A stretch of 25,365 nt of DNA, from contig DATJPQ010000002.1 in the NCBI GenBank assembly GCA_035506315.1, positions 1 to 25,365 of the forward strand, in the 5' to 3' direction. This DNA comes from MWDT01 sp035506315 (GTDB taxonomy: Bacteria > Verrucomicrobiota > Verrucomicrobiia > Opitutales > Opitutaceae). Shown here piece by piece: positions 15,631 through 21,920 of this stretch. Both the position numbers and the translations under genes were made by a program. The notes under the pieces are model-generated. The model made no database searches. It was not told the DNA's origin and saw nothing but the letters and a program-made list of their open reading frames with translations. Numbering within the stretch: position 1 is the stretch's first letter; each line of letters begins with the position of its first letter.

Positions 15631-16037
15631 GGATCCCAAAGTATCAGCGGACTAGCATGCCCGGGCCTGCGCGGCAAGCTACGGCGCGCGGCATGCCCGG
15701 GCATCGCAATGGGGGGCACCCCGTCTCCCCGGATTGACGGTCACCCTCCCGCCGGATTGAACCCCTCCCACGCGGGCCGCTGGACCGGGTTCGTTGCGCG
15801 ACGAGAATGGCGCGCGGCTGCACGGGCCAAAACCCGCCCCAGTTCCCGGCGTCCCACCCTTGGTCTCCAAAACTTGAACACGTGGCCCGCCCGCTCCGGC
15901 TTCCCTCCCTAAATGCCGCTTGACGGCAGTCGGCCGCGAACTACTTTTGGCGAAGCGCGGAAGCACTGGTTTCCCGCAGTCCAGACCCATGGAGCATAAG
16001 AGAACATATCGTCATCAATCCGTTTGAGGGAAAAATC
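15631..16037. other. Intergenic region between divergent glycosyltransferase and RiPP cassette
   Basis: About 400 bp without a credible gene. It must hold promoters for the leftward glycosyltransferase and the rightward peptide gene. The 12-mer GCATGCCCGGGC occurs at 15655-15666 and 15691-15702 (36 bp apart). The second copy is part of the perfect palindrome ATGCCCGGGCAT (15693-15704); these could be operator-like sites. A small hairpin, TGCCG-CTTGA-CGGCA, lies at 15914-15928. Base composition becomes visibly more AT-rich after about 15985, just ahead of the peptide gene. Confidence 0.5.
15920..15947 (+). promoter_or_regulatory. Possible sigma-70-type promoter for the RiPP cassette
   Basis: TTGACG at 15920-15925 and TACTTT at 15942-15947 with a 16-nt spacer. 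The -35 matches five of six consensus bases; the -10 is weak. It would give a leader of roughly 80-90 nt. This is the best candidate I see, but it overlaps a small hairpin and could be chance. Confidence 0.28.
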
Positions 16038-16244
16038 ATGCCTATTCTATCGGATTCGGATCAGAGCTTTCTGCGGCAGGAACTGGCGGCCTACGAGTCG
16101 GAGCATGGTGTCCTCGTCTTGGAGGACGGCGACGCTTCAACCGTAAACAGCGGTTGTTCTGATTGCTACGGCACCTGCAAAGGCACGACTTCCTGTATTT
16201 GCGGCGGCAGTTGCTCGGGCACCTGCGTTGGCAGTACGAAGTAG
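16038..16244 (+). CDS. Cysteine-rich RiPP precursor peptide with C-x-G-[T/S] tetrad core
   Basis: This 68-aa gene has a strong ribosome binding site (GAGGG, eight to nine bases before the ATG). The first 39 residues form an acidic leader without Cys (MPILSDSDQSFLRQELAAY, then a Glu/Asp-rich stretch ending DGDASTVNSG). The last 29 residues contain seven cysteines at 40, 43, 47, 53, 55, 59 and 63. From residue 43 the core reads in tetrads: CYGT, CKGT, TSCI, CGGS, CSGT, CVGS, then TK. There is no signal peptide and no double-glycine cleavage motif. A radical SAM/SPASM protein follows on the same strand. Such pairs are typical of ribosomally made peptides in which Cys sulfurs are cross-linked to backbone carbons. 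The tetrad spacing recalls CXXX-repeat and ranthipeptide-type precursors. I cannot assign a named family. Confidence 0.8.
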   Translation: MPILSDSDQSFLRQELAAYESEHGVLVLEDGDASTVNSGCSDCYGTCKGTTSCICGGSCSGTCVGSTK

Positions 16245-16324
16245 TTACGCGAGCTTTCCGCCCGCCGCGCGATCGAGCACGAATACGTCGTGTTGATCGA
16301 GTGGCCGTCCAACTCCGGCGCGCG

Positions 16325-16356
16325 GCATGGCCGATCCGGCCAATTTTCGGCCATGC
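16325..16356 (+). promoter_or_regulatory. Intercistronic inverted repeat between precursor and maturase
   Basis: Perfect 10-bp inverted repeat GCATGGCCGA (16325-16334) and TCGGCCATGC (16347-16356) with a 12-nt loop. GC-rich flanks may extend the stem imperfectly. It lies about 80 bp after the precursor stop and 100 bp before the maturase start. There is no T-run after it. A hairpin in this place often makes the precursor mRNA more abundant or stable than that of the enzyme; that role is inferred here. Confidence 0.65.
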
Positions 16357-16456
16357 TCCGCGGCGCGTCACCCACGCCAATATTAAAGCAACCCCTCCAG
16401 CGGCCCGTCCTGTAACCGACCGGTGTTCCCCGGGGGAGGGACCCCCGATCGGTCCG

Positions 16457-17611
16457 GTGGAGTCTGCCGTCCCCGCGGAGACCGGGCGGCGTTACGCCAA
16501 TGGTGGCAGCCCGGTGCGCCGGCTGTGCATGTTGCTCATCACCCACCAATGCAATCTCAACTGCGTCTATTGTTACGAATCGTACAAATCCGACCAGTCG
16601 ATGCCGGTTGGGCTGGCCCGGCGGATCATCGAGGCGGAATTCGATGCCGTGGCCCGTTCGGAGCAATTCGACGAACTGGCCATCGACTTCATGGGGGGCG
16701 AACCCCTGATCCGGTTCGATCTCATTCGCGAGATCGCCGAATGGATCTGGTCGGCCCCCCGCCCCGTTCCTTATATCATTTCCGCCACCACCAACGGCAC
16801 GTTGCTTGACGATGAGAGCAAGCCATGGTTCCGGCTCCACCGCCAGCGGTTTTACCTCTGTCTGAGCCTCGACGGTACGCCGGACATGCACGACACCAAC
16901 CGCGGGCACAGCTGGGGGCGGATTGATCTGCCCTTCTTTCAGGAGACCTGGCCGGACCAGCCCGTCAAGATGACCGTTTCGCACCACACGATCGGCTCGC
17001 TGGCGGAGGGCATCATCTATCTTCAGGAGCGTGGTTTCAAAGTCGGGGCCAGCCTGGGACAGGGCATGCCGTGGAACGACGGTTCGATTGCGGAATTTGG
17101 CCGGCAACTCCGTCAACTGGCGGAGTATTACCTGGAGCACGAGCAGGTGCCACCGGTGTCACTGCTCGATCTCCCGATCCGCCACCTGCGATTTTCCCCC
17201 GGACTCGCCCCGCGGAAATACTGCGGCACCGGCACCCACATGGCAACCTACGACGTGGACGGCAAAGCGTACCCCTGCCACTTGTTCACGCCCTTGGTGC
17301 TGGGCCCGGCCAGGAGCGGCGAATTACCGGCCATCGATTTCCGGGAAGACACCTCCGTGGCCGATCCGCGGTGCCACGACTGCATCCTGCAACGCCTCTG
17401 CCCCACTTGCTACGGTTTCAACTACAAGCTGGCGGGCCATGTGGCTCTTCGGGACCAAATCCTGTGCCGGTTGTTCAAGGTTCAGGCCTCGGCAAATTGC
17501 TGGTTTCAGACGCAAAAACTCCGGCACAAGCGTCGCGTCGGGGTTCTGTCGGCTGAAGATGCCCGCACGGCCAAGGCCTGCCTGAAGATGATGGAGCAAC
17601 TGGCCGTCTAG
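16457..17611 (+). CDS. Radical SAM/SPASM peptide maturase
   Basis: The radical SAM cluster motif is CNLNCVYCYE at 16553-16582, preceded by the strand RRLCMLLITHQ and followed by the glycine-rich AIDFMGGEPLIRFD. The C-terminal SPASM domain has CX12GX4C (from CGTGTHMATYDVDG to AYPC), then CX2CX5CX2C (CHDCILQRLCPTC) with YGFNY, and a later ILC. These cysteines would bind two auxiliary [4Fe-4S] clusters. SPASM enzymes commonly install thioether or C-C links in peptides, and the Cys-rich precursor just upstream is the likely substrate. The start is uncertain. The frame is open far upstream, but that part is Arg/Pro-rich and noncoding-like. I chose GTG at 16457 (384 aa), 16 nt after a purine-rich GGGGGAGGG; GTG at 16514 and ATG at 16529 are alternatives. 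I see no separate leader-binding (RRE) domain, protease or exporter nearby. Confidence 0.9.
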   Translation: MESAVPAETGRRYANGGSPVRRLCMLLITHQCNLNCVYCYESYKSDQSMPVGLARRIIEAEFDAVARSEQFDELAIDFMGGEPLIRFDLIREIAEWIWSAPRPVPYIISATTNGTLLDDESKPWFRLHRQRFYLCLSLDGTPDMHDTNRGHSWGRIDLPFFQETWPDQPVKMTVSHHTIGSLAEGIIYLQERGFKVGASLGQGMPWNDGSIAEFGRQLRQLAEYYLEHEQVPPVSLLDLPIRHLRFSPGLAPRKYCGTGTHMATYDVDGKAYPCHLFTPLVLGPARSGELPAIDFREDTSVADPRCHDCILQRLCPTCYGFNYKLAGHVALRDQILCRLFKVQASANCWFQTQKLRHKRRVGVLSAEDARTAKACLKMMEQLAV

Positions 17612-17629
17612 GGACAGGACCAAAGCCAG

Positions 17630-17668
17630 CCCCTGGCCGGTGGCCGGGGTGCCCGGTCAACGCCCGGG
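17630..17668. other. Paired GC-rich hairpins after the maturase gene
   Basis: CCCC-T-GGCC-GGT-GGCC-GGGG (17630-17649) is followed by CCCGG-loop-CCGGG (17652-17668). They sit just after the radical SAM stop codon and before the convergent HDOD gene. No T-run follows either hairpin, so intrinsic termination is doubtful; they may stabilise the mRNA 3' end. The rest of the gap up to 17780 shows nothing else. Confidence 0.4.
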
Positions 17669-17780
17669 CCTGCAACGCCAGAGCGGTTTCAATGGTACAT
17701 CCCGGGCGCAGCCGCCACGATCACACGGCGCGGGAGGCGCCTGGCAGCCGACCTGCGGTAGCAGAGCAAACCAAGCAGGA

Positions 17781-18656
17781 CTAGAAGGCAAAGGAGCCGC
17801 GCAGCAGTTTTTCGCCGAGTACCTTCGTGGCGCATTCGAGCACCGCCGGCATCGCGGCCTCGAGCACCTCGGGCGTGAAGCCCCACTCGACCAGCAGGGC
17901 CGAGTTGAAATCGAACAGGAATCCATCCTCGGACACCCCGGCGCCAAGCGACGCGGCGAGGAACTTGCCCGCATGGACATGCACCGCCAGCGGCAGCACC
18001 TCCGCGGACATCCCGGCCACCGGTGGCTGAAACTCCACCACGCCGACGAGCGAGGGCGGAAAGTTCCACCGGCGCACCAGCTCTGCGCCGACCTGCGGAT
18101 GATCGTAGCCGAGGACTTCGCGCTCGGCCCGGCCCCAGGAGCAGTGCTTCTTGACGCAAACCTGGCGGATGGCCGGGAAGTGGTCGGCGCAGGAAAACGC
18201 AATCGCGAGCTTGCCGATCTCGTGAATCAGGCCCGCCGTGTACGCCGCGGCCGGATCGGTCCGCTGCGATTTCGTCGCCAGATACTCGGCCGCCACGGCC
18301 GTAGCGATCGATCGCCGGCAAAAATCGCCCGGTTCCCAATGGAAGCCCCCGACGGGCTGGTTCATCCAGCGGCCCGCGAGCGAGAGCGCCGCCAGACGGT
18401 AGATTTCGCGCGAACCGAGCCGGGTGATCGCGTCGTGCAACGTTTCGGTACGCTGGCCGCCGGCGCTGAAATAGGCCGAGTTGGCCAGGCGCAGGGTCGA
18501 GCCGGCAAGCGCGGTATCCACCCGGATGATTTCCTCGATGTCCTGGGAGGAGGAATTCACGTCTTCCAGCACATGGACGAGTCGCGGCATGAGCACGGGC
18601 GAGCACGGCAGGCGCTGCGCTTGCTCGCAGACGTGATCGATCGTGGGGATGGTCAT
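17781..18656 (-). CDS. HDOD-domain signalling protein
   Basis: This 291-aa protein is an HDOD domain over nearly its whole length. It begins MTIPTIDHVCEQAQRLPCSP and has the hallmark segments VDTALAGSTLRLANSAYFS (about 47-65), ETLHDAITRLGSREIYRLA (about 71-89), and AYTAGLIHEIGKLAIA (about 138-153), where the HD pair is His-Glu. DHPQVGAELVRRWNFPPSL follows later. HDOD proteins are HD-related but generally non-catalytic, and they often act in signal transduction and motility. It lies 39 bp downstream of cheA on the same strand and is probably co-transcribed from the cheA promoter, pointing to a chemotaxis-linked role. No receiver or output domain is fused to it. Confidence 0.88.
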   Translation of the reverse strand: MTIPTIDHVCEQAQRLPCSPVLMPRLVHVLEDVNSSSQDIEEIIRVDTALAGSTLRLANSAYFSAGGQRTETLHDAITRLGSREIYRLAALSLAGRWMNQPVGGFHWEPGDFCRRSIATAVAAEYLATKSQRTDPAAAYTAGLIHEIGKLAIAFSCADHFPAIRQVCVKKHCSWGRAEREVLGYDHPQVGAELVRRWNFPPSLVGVVEFQPPVAGMSAEVLPLAVHVHAGKFLAASLGAGVSEDGFLFDFNSALLVEWGFTPEVLEAAMPAVLECATKVLGEKLLRGSFAF

Positions 18657-18695
18657 GAGATTCTCAGGATAAGAAGATCGGCGCGGTTGGCCAGA

Positions 18696-20966
18696 CTACG
18701 ATTTGCCGCCGGGCGCGGTTTCGAAAAGCGACGCGGGATCGAGGATCAGGGCGATGTTGCCATCGCCGAGGATGGCGCCCCCGGCCACCCCGACCAGTCC
18801 ATGGAGAAAAGCGCCCAGGTTTTTGATCACGACCTCCTGCTTGTTGACCATTTCGTCGACGAGCAGCGCGGACACCCGGCCGTTGGCTTCCATGATGACC
18901 ACGATGCCCTCCCAGGGTGTCTCGATGGCGCCGCTGATGCCGAAACGCCGGTGCAGGCGATGCAGCGACAGGATGCGTCCCCGGTGGTCGAGCACCTCGC
19001 CACGCCCATGCACGGTCGTGAAGGCCTCCTTGGTCGGACGCAGCGCCATCTGGACCGACGTGCTCGGCAGGATGAAGCGTTCCGCGCCCACGCGCACCAC
19101 CAGGCCATCGATGATCGCCATCGTCAGCGGGAGCTTGATGCGGAAAATCGTGCCCTTCCCCACTTCGCTGTTGATCTCGACCTTGCCCCGGAGCTTGTCG
19201 ATATTGCGCTTCACCACGTCCATGCCGACGCCGCGGCCGGAAACGGCGGTGACTTTCTCCGCCGTCGAAAATCCCGGGAGGAAAATGTAATTGAGAATTT
19301 CCTCCCGCGTATGGGACTCGCCTTCCGGCACGAGTTTCAGTTTGACGGCCCGGGCAAGAATTTTTTCCGGATCGATGCCGCGGCCGTCGTCGCGCAGCTC
19401 GATGATGATGTTGCTGCCTTGATGGTAGGCCTTGAGCTCGATGGTGCCGAACTCGGCCTTGCCTTTGGCCAGGCGCTCGGACGGGGGCTCAACGCCATGA
19501 TCCATCGAATTGCGAACCATGTGGATCAGCGGGTCGGCGATCTCCTCGACCACCGTGCGATCGACCTCGGTTTCCTCGCCGCTGGTGACAAAGGTGACTT
19601 TTTTTCCGAAATCGCGGGCGAGGTCGCGCGCCAGACGCTCCATCTTTTGAAACGTGGGCTTCACCGGCACCATGCGCAATGACATGGCATTATGCTGCAG
19701 CTCCTTGGTGATGCGGCCGAGCTGGATCACGTTGCGATGCAGGGGCGAGCCGTCTTCCGCGACCGGACGCGCCGACTCGATGAGCTGGCTCTGGACAATC
19801 ACGAGTTCACCCACGACATCCATCAGGACGTCGAGCTTCTCGGTATTGACCCGTACGGTGCTCGCGGCGGTGGCGCCCGCAGATCCGGCTTTGCTGACGG
19901 GAGCGGCGGCGGCCACCTTGGTTTGCCCAATGGCGGCCGCCGCGGCCGCGACGGCGGCCTTGGCCTGCTCCAGGGGCGGCACGGCGGCAGGCGCTGCGGG
20001 CGCCGCGACCGGTGGCTTCGGAATGGCCGGCGAATCGAAGGCCGCCTCCTGCTCGAAGGGAGAAGTGGTGGCCCACACCGGGGCGGGGGCGGGTTGCGGC
20101 GCTGGCACCGCCGGTTTCGCGGGAGCGGGCGCCGCAGGCGACTTGGCCCCTGCGCCGGCCACTAGGGCTTTCACCTGGCTGATGAGGTGGCTGACTGGAA
20201 TCACCTCGCTGGGCAGGATGCCCTTTTCCAGCGCCAGCGTGATCTGTTGCATCATCGCCTGCACCGCGTCGCGGCTTTGCAGGATCGCCGTGACGATGGT
20301 GGGATTCAGGCGCAGCTCGCCATTGCGCGCGAGGTCCAACAGCGACTCCACATCGTGAGTCAGCACATGCATGGACCGCAAATGGAGGAAGCCCGACACG
20401 CCCTTGATCGTGTGAAACGAGCGGAAAAGGGAATCGAGCGCATCCTTGTCGTCGGGCTTTTCGTCGAGGATGAGGAGCGCCGCTTCGATCTGTGAAAGAT
20501 GGTCGATCGCCTCGGAACGAAATTCGCCCAGCAGTTCGCGGTTCTCCTCGAGGTTGAGGCTCTGCACGACATCGAGGGAGCTGTTCACGGCGGCGGCTTC
20601 CGCCGCGGCGGTGGCGCTGTTGAAGGGCGTGGCGGTTTTGACCGCAGTCGTGCAGGCCGGGATGGGCTGGCCAATTTTGGCGGCGGCCACCGCGCCGGGC
20701 AGCCAGCCGACAATCGCCCGCAAGGCGCCCAGGGTGGCCTCGTCGAAGGGCATCGCGTTATCGAGCCGTTTCTCCAGCTTCGTGCGCATCGCCTGCAACG
20801 GCGCGACGAGCTGGGGTTCGGCGCCGGTAAGCTCGGTGAGCTCGCCCAACAGGCTGTATGCCGGAATCAGGCCCTCGTCGCGTCCGATTTGTGCGAGCAC
20901 GGACTCGGCAGCAAGTCGATTGAGCGTGTCCTCGATCGGGGGAAACGTTTCCAAAGGGATGGGCAT
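18696..20966 (-). CDS. cheA: Chemotaxis histidine kinase CheA
   Basis: This 756-aa protein has an unusual N-terminal segment (about 1-130) with helical character that I cannot name. The HPt domain (about 138-245) has phosphorylatable H185 in FRSFHTIKGVSGFL. An Ala/Pro-rich linker (about 272-370) stands in place of a recognisable CheY-binding P2 domain. The dimerisation domain starts near VNTEKLDVLMDVVGELVIVQ (373-392). The kinase domain has its N box HMVRNSMDHGVE (482-493), G1 DDGRGID (526-532) and G2 GRGVGMDVV (577-585). The C-terminal CheW-like P5 domain (about 615-750) completes it. CheA autophosphorylates in receptor arrays and passes phosphate to CheY and CheB. It is transcribed leftward from a sigma-28-type promoter, leaving a leader of only about 20 nt, with HDOD downstream. 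Confidence 0.97.
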   Translation of the reverse strand: MPIPLETFPPIEDTLNRLAAESVLAQIGRDEGLIPAYSLLGELTELTGAEPQLVAPLQAMRTKLEKRLDNAMPFDEATLGALRAIVGWLPGAVAAAKIGQPIPACTTAVKTATPFNSATAAAEAAAVNSSLDVVQSLNLEENRELLGEFRSEAIDHLSQIEAALLILDEKPDDKDALDSLFRSFHTIKGVSGFLHLRSMHVLTHDVESLLDLARNGELRLNPTIVTAILQSRDAVQAMMQQITLALEKGILPSEVIPVSHLISQVKALVAGAGAKSPAAPAPAKPAVPAPQPAPAPVWATTSPFEQEAAFDSPAIPKPPVAAPAAPAAVPPLEQAKAAVAAAAAAIGQTKVAAAAPVSKAGSAGATAASTVRVNTEKLDVLMDVVGELVIVQSQLIESARPVAEDGSPLHRNVIQLGRITKELQHNAMSLRMVPVKPTFQKMERLARDLARDFGKKVTFVTSGEETEVDRTVVEEIADPLIHMVRNSMDHGVEPPSERLAKGKAEFGTIELKAYHQGSNIIIELRDDGRGIDPEKILARAVKLKLVPEGESHTREEILNYIFLPGFSTAEKVTAVSGRGVGMDVVKRNIDKLRGKVEINSEVGKGTIFRIKLPLTMAIIDGLVVRVGAERFILPSTSVQMALRPTKEAFTTVHGRGEVLDHRGRILSLHRLHRRFGISGAIETPWEGIVVIMEANGRVSALLVDEMVNKQEVVIKNLGAFLHGLVGVAGGAILGDGNIALILDPASLFETAPGGKS

Positions 20967-20993
20967 GAACGTGGGAATAATGAGTCTTACCTA

Positions 20994-21020
20994 AATTCGG
21001 CTTACTTTAGGAATACTTTA
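20994..21020 (-). promoter_or_regulatory. Sigma-28 (FliA)-type promoter for cheA
   Basis: On the minus strand TAAAGTAT begins at 21020 and GCCGAATT ends at 20994, with TAAA and GCCG separated by exactly 15 nt. This matches the flagellar sigma-28 pattern TAAA-N15-GCCGATAA. The cheA ATG lies 28 bp downstream of the -10 element. Confidence 0.8.
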
Positions 21021-21032
21021 TGCCAAATCGAC

Positions 21033-21059
21033 TAAAGCCAGCTTGAGATTGGCCGATGA
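21033..21059 (+). promoter_or_regulatory. Sigma-28 (FliA)-type promoter for cheW
   Basis: TAAAGCCA at 21033-21040 and GCCGATGA at 21052-21059, with exactly 15 nt between TAAA and GCCG. The -10 matches 7 of 8 consensus bases. The site is back-to-back with the cheA promoter; only 12 bp separate the two -35 elements. Confidence 0.82.
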
Positions 21060-21114
21060 GGTAGTAAACCCTTGGACGCATATCGCCCTGGGGCGATTGT
21101 ATTTTTTTGCCGTC

Positions 21115-21609
21115 ATGAGTACCAACGCTCCCGCCACTGCTTCGAAAGCCGCCAGCAAATACCTCACGGTCACGCTCGATAACGAGAGCTACGGCATAGC
21201 TGTGCTCAAGGTCCGCGAGATCATTCGCCTGCAAAAAATTACGCCGATTCCGCAGATGCCCGATTTCGTGAAGGGCGTCATCAACCTGCGCGGCCGGGTG
21301 ATCCCGATCGTCGATCTGCGGCTCAAGTTCGGGCTGAAGGCCGAAATCGCCGAGCGCACTTGCATCGTCGTGGTCCAGGTCAACTTGCCCTCCGGCCTGA
21401 ACGTGCAAATGGGACTGGTCGTCGACAGCGTGGAAGAGGTCGTGACCCTGGGCACCGAAGAAATCGAGCCCACCCCGGAATTTGGCACCAAGATCGACAC
21501 TTCGTACCTCCTTGGCATGGCCAAGGTGAAGGGCGCGGTAAAGACCCTGCTCGACATCGACCGCGTGGTGGCCCCGGAGACGGTCGAACGACTCGCCAAG
21601 ACCACCTGA
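21115..21609 (+). CDS. cheW: Chemotaxis coupling protein CheW
   Basis: I chose the ATG at 21115 (MSTNAPATASKAASKYLTVT), giving 164 aa. An in-frame ATG at 21043 would start within or upstream of the promoter -10 region (21052-21059) and is rejected for that reason. CheW hallmarks are YGIAVLKVREIIRLQKITPI, MPDFVKGVINLRGRVIPIVD and LRLKFGL, with the C-terminal part containing TSYLLGMAKVKGAVKTLLDI. CheW links CheA to chemoreceptors. It diverges from cheA and is monocistronic, followed by a strong terminator. No convincing Shine-Dalgarno precedes the ATG. Confidence 0.96.
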   Translation: MSTNAPATASKAASKYLTVTLDNESYGIAVLKVREIIRLQKITPIPQMPDFVKGVINLRGRVIPIVDLRLKFGLKAEIAERTCIVVVQVNLPSGLNVQMGLVVDSVEEVVTLGTEEIEPTPEFGTKIDTSYLLGMAKVKGAVKTLLDIDRVVAPETVERLAKTT

Positions 21610-21640
21610 GCGGCCCTTCCTCCTTTTGCCGGCAACTTCG

Positions 21641-21668
21641 CGCCCGCGATCCCGCGGGCGTTTTTGTT
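21641..21668 (+). terminator. Intrinsic terminator of cheW
   Basis: CGCCCGCG (21641-21648), loop ATCC, CGCGGGCG (21653-21660), then TTTTTGTT. A perfect 8-bp GC stem with a U-tract about 30 bp after the cheW stop. Confidence 0.92.
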
Positions 21669-21770
21669 GGGCGGGCCGCGACACCGATACCTCGCAGGCT
21701 TTCGCCAACACCGCGGGCGGCAGGTTGCGTGAGGTTGTAGGGCTGCCGCTCGCCGGCAGGCCGCGACTGC

Positions 21771-21867
21771 CTGCAGCCGCGAGCGTAAGCGAGTGGTCTG
21801 TCGTACCTCCGCTCGCTCACGCTTGCAGCCACGAGAAAATCTCTGGCGGCCCGGACACGAGGTCCGG
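21771..21867. repeat. Intergenic inverted repeats downstream of cheW
   Basis: An imperfect inverted repeat pairs 21771-21793 with 21812-21828 (GCGTAAGCGAG against the complement of CTCGCTCACGC, with CTGCA ends). A second, perfect one is CCGGAC-ACGAG-GTCCGG at 21851-21867. No reading frame here looks real. The arrangement resembles mobile or repetitive extragenic palindromic sequences; the copy number elsewhere in the genome is unknown. Confidence 0.6.
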
Positions 21868-21878
21868 TCCTACATTTT

Positions 21879-21894
21879 GAAAATCATCGGACGG
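21879..21894 (-). repeat. 16-bp interspersed repeat, copy 1 (after the GH62 gene)
   Basis: GAAAATCATCGGACGG on the plus strand, 26 nt beyond the stop codon of the minus-strand glycosidase gene. The same 16-mer with one difference occurs at 23296-23311, 21 nt beyond the stop of the minus-strand kinase gene. Confidence 0.55.
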
Positions 21895-21920
21895 AGGTAT
21901 GCTCGCGAACCGTTGCGCGC

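Noticed and set aside
16163..16456. Upstream extension of the radical SAM frame through the precursor gene
   Set aside because: The added residues are Arg/Pro-rich, overlap the precursor in another frame and include the intercistronic hairpin. They look noncoding.
17640..19682. Plus-strand 680-aa frame opposite HDOD and cheA
   Set aside because: It is antisense to two clear genes and has shadow composition.
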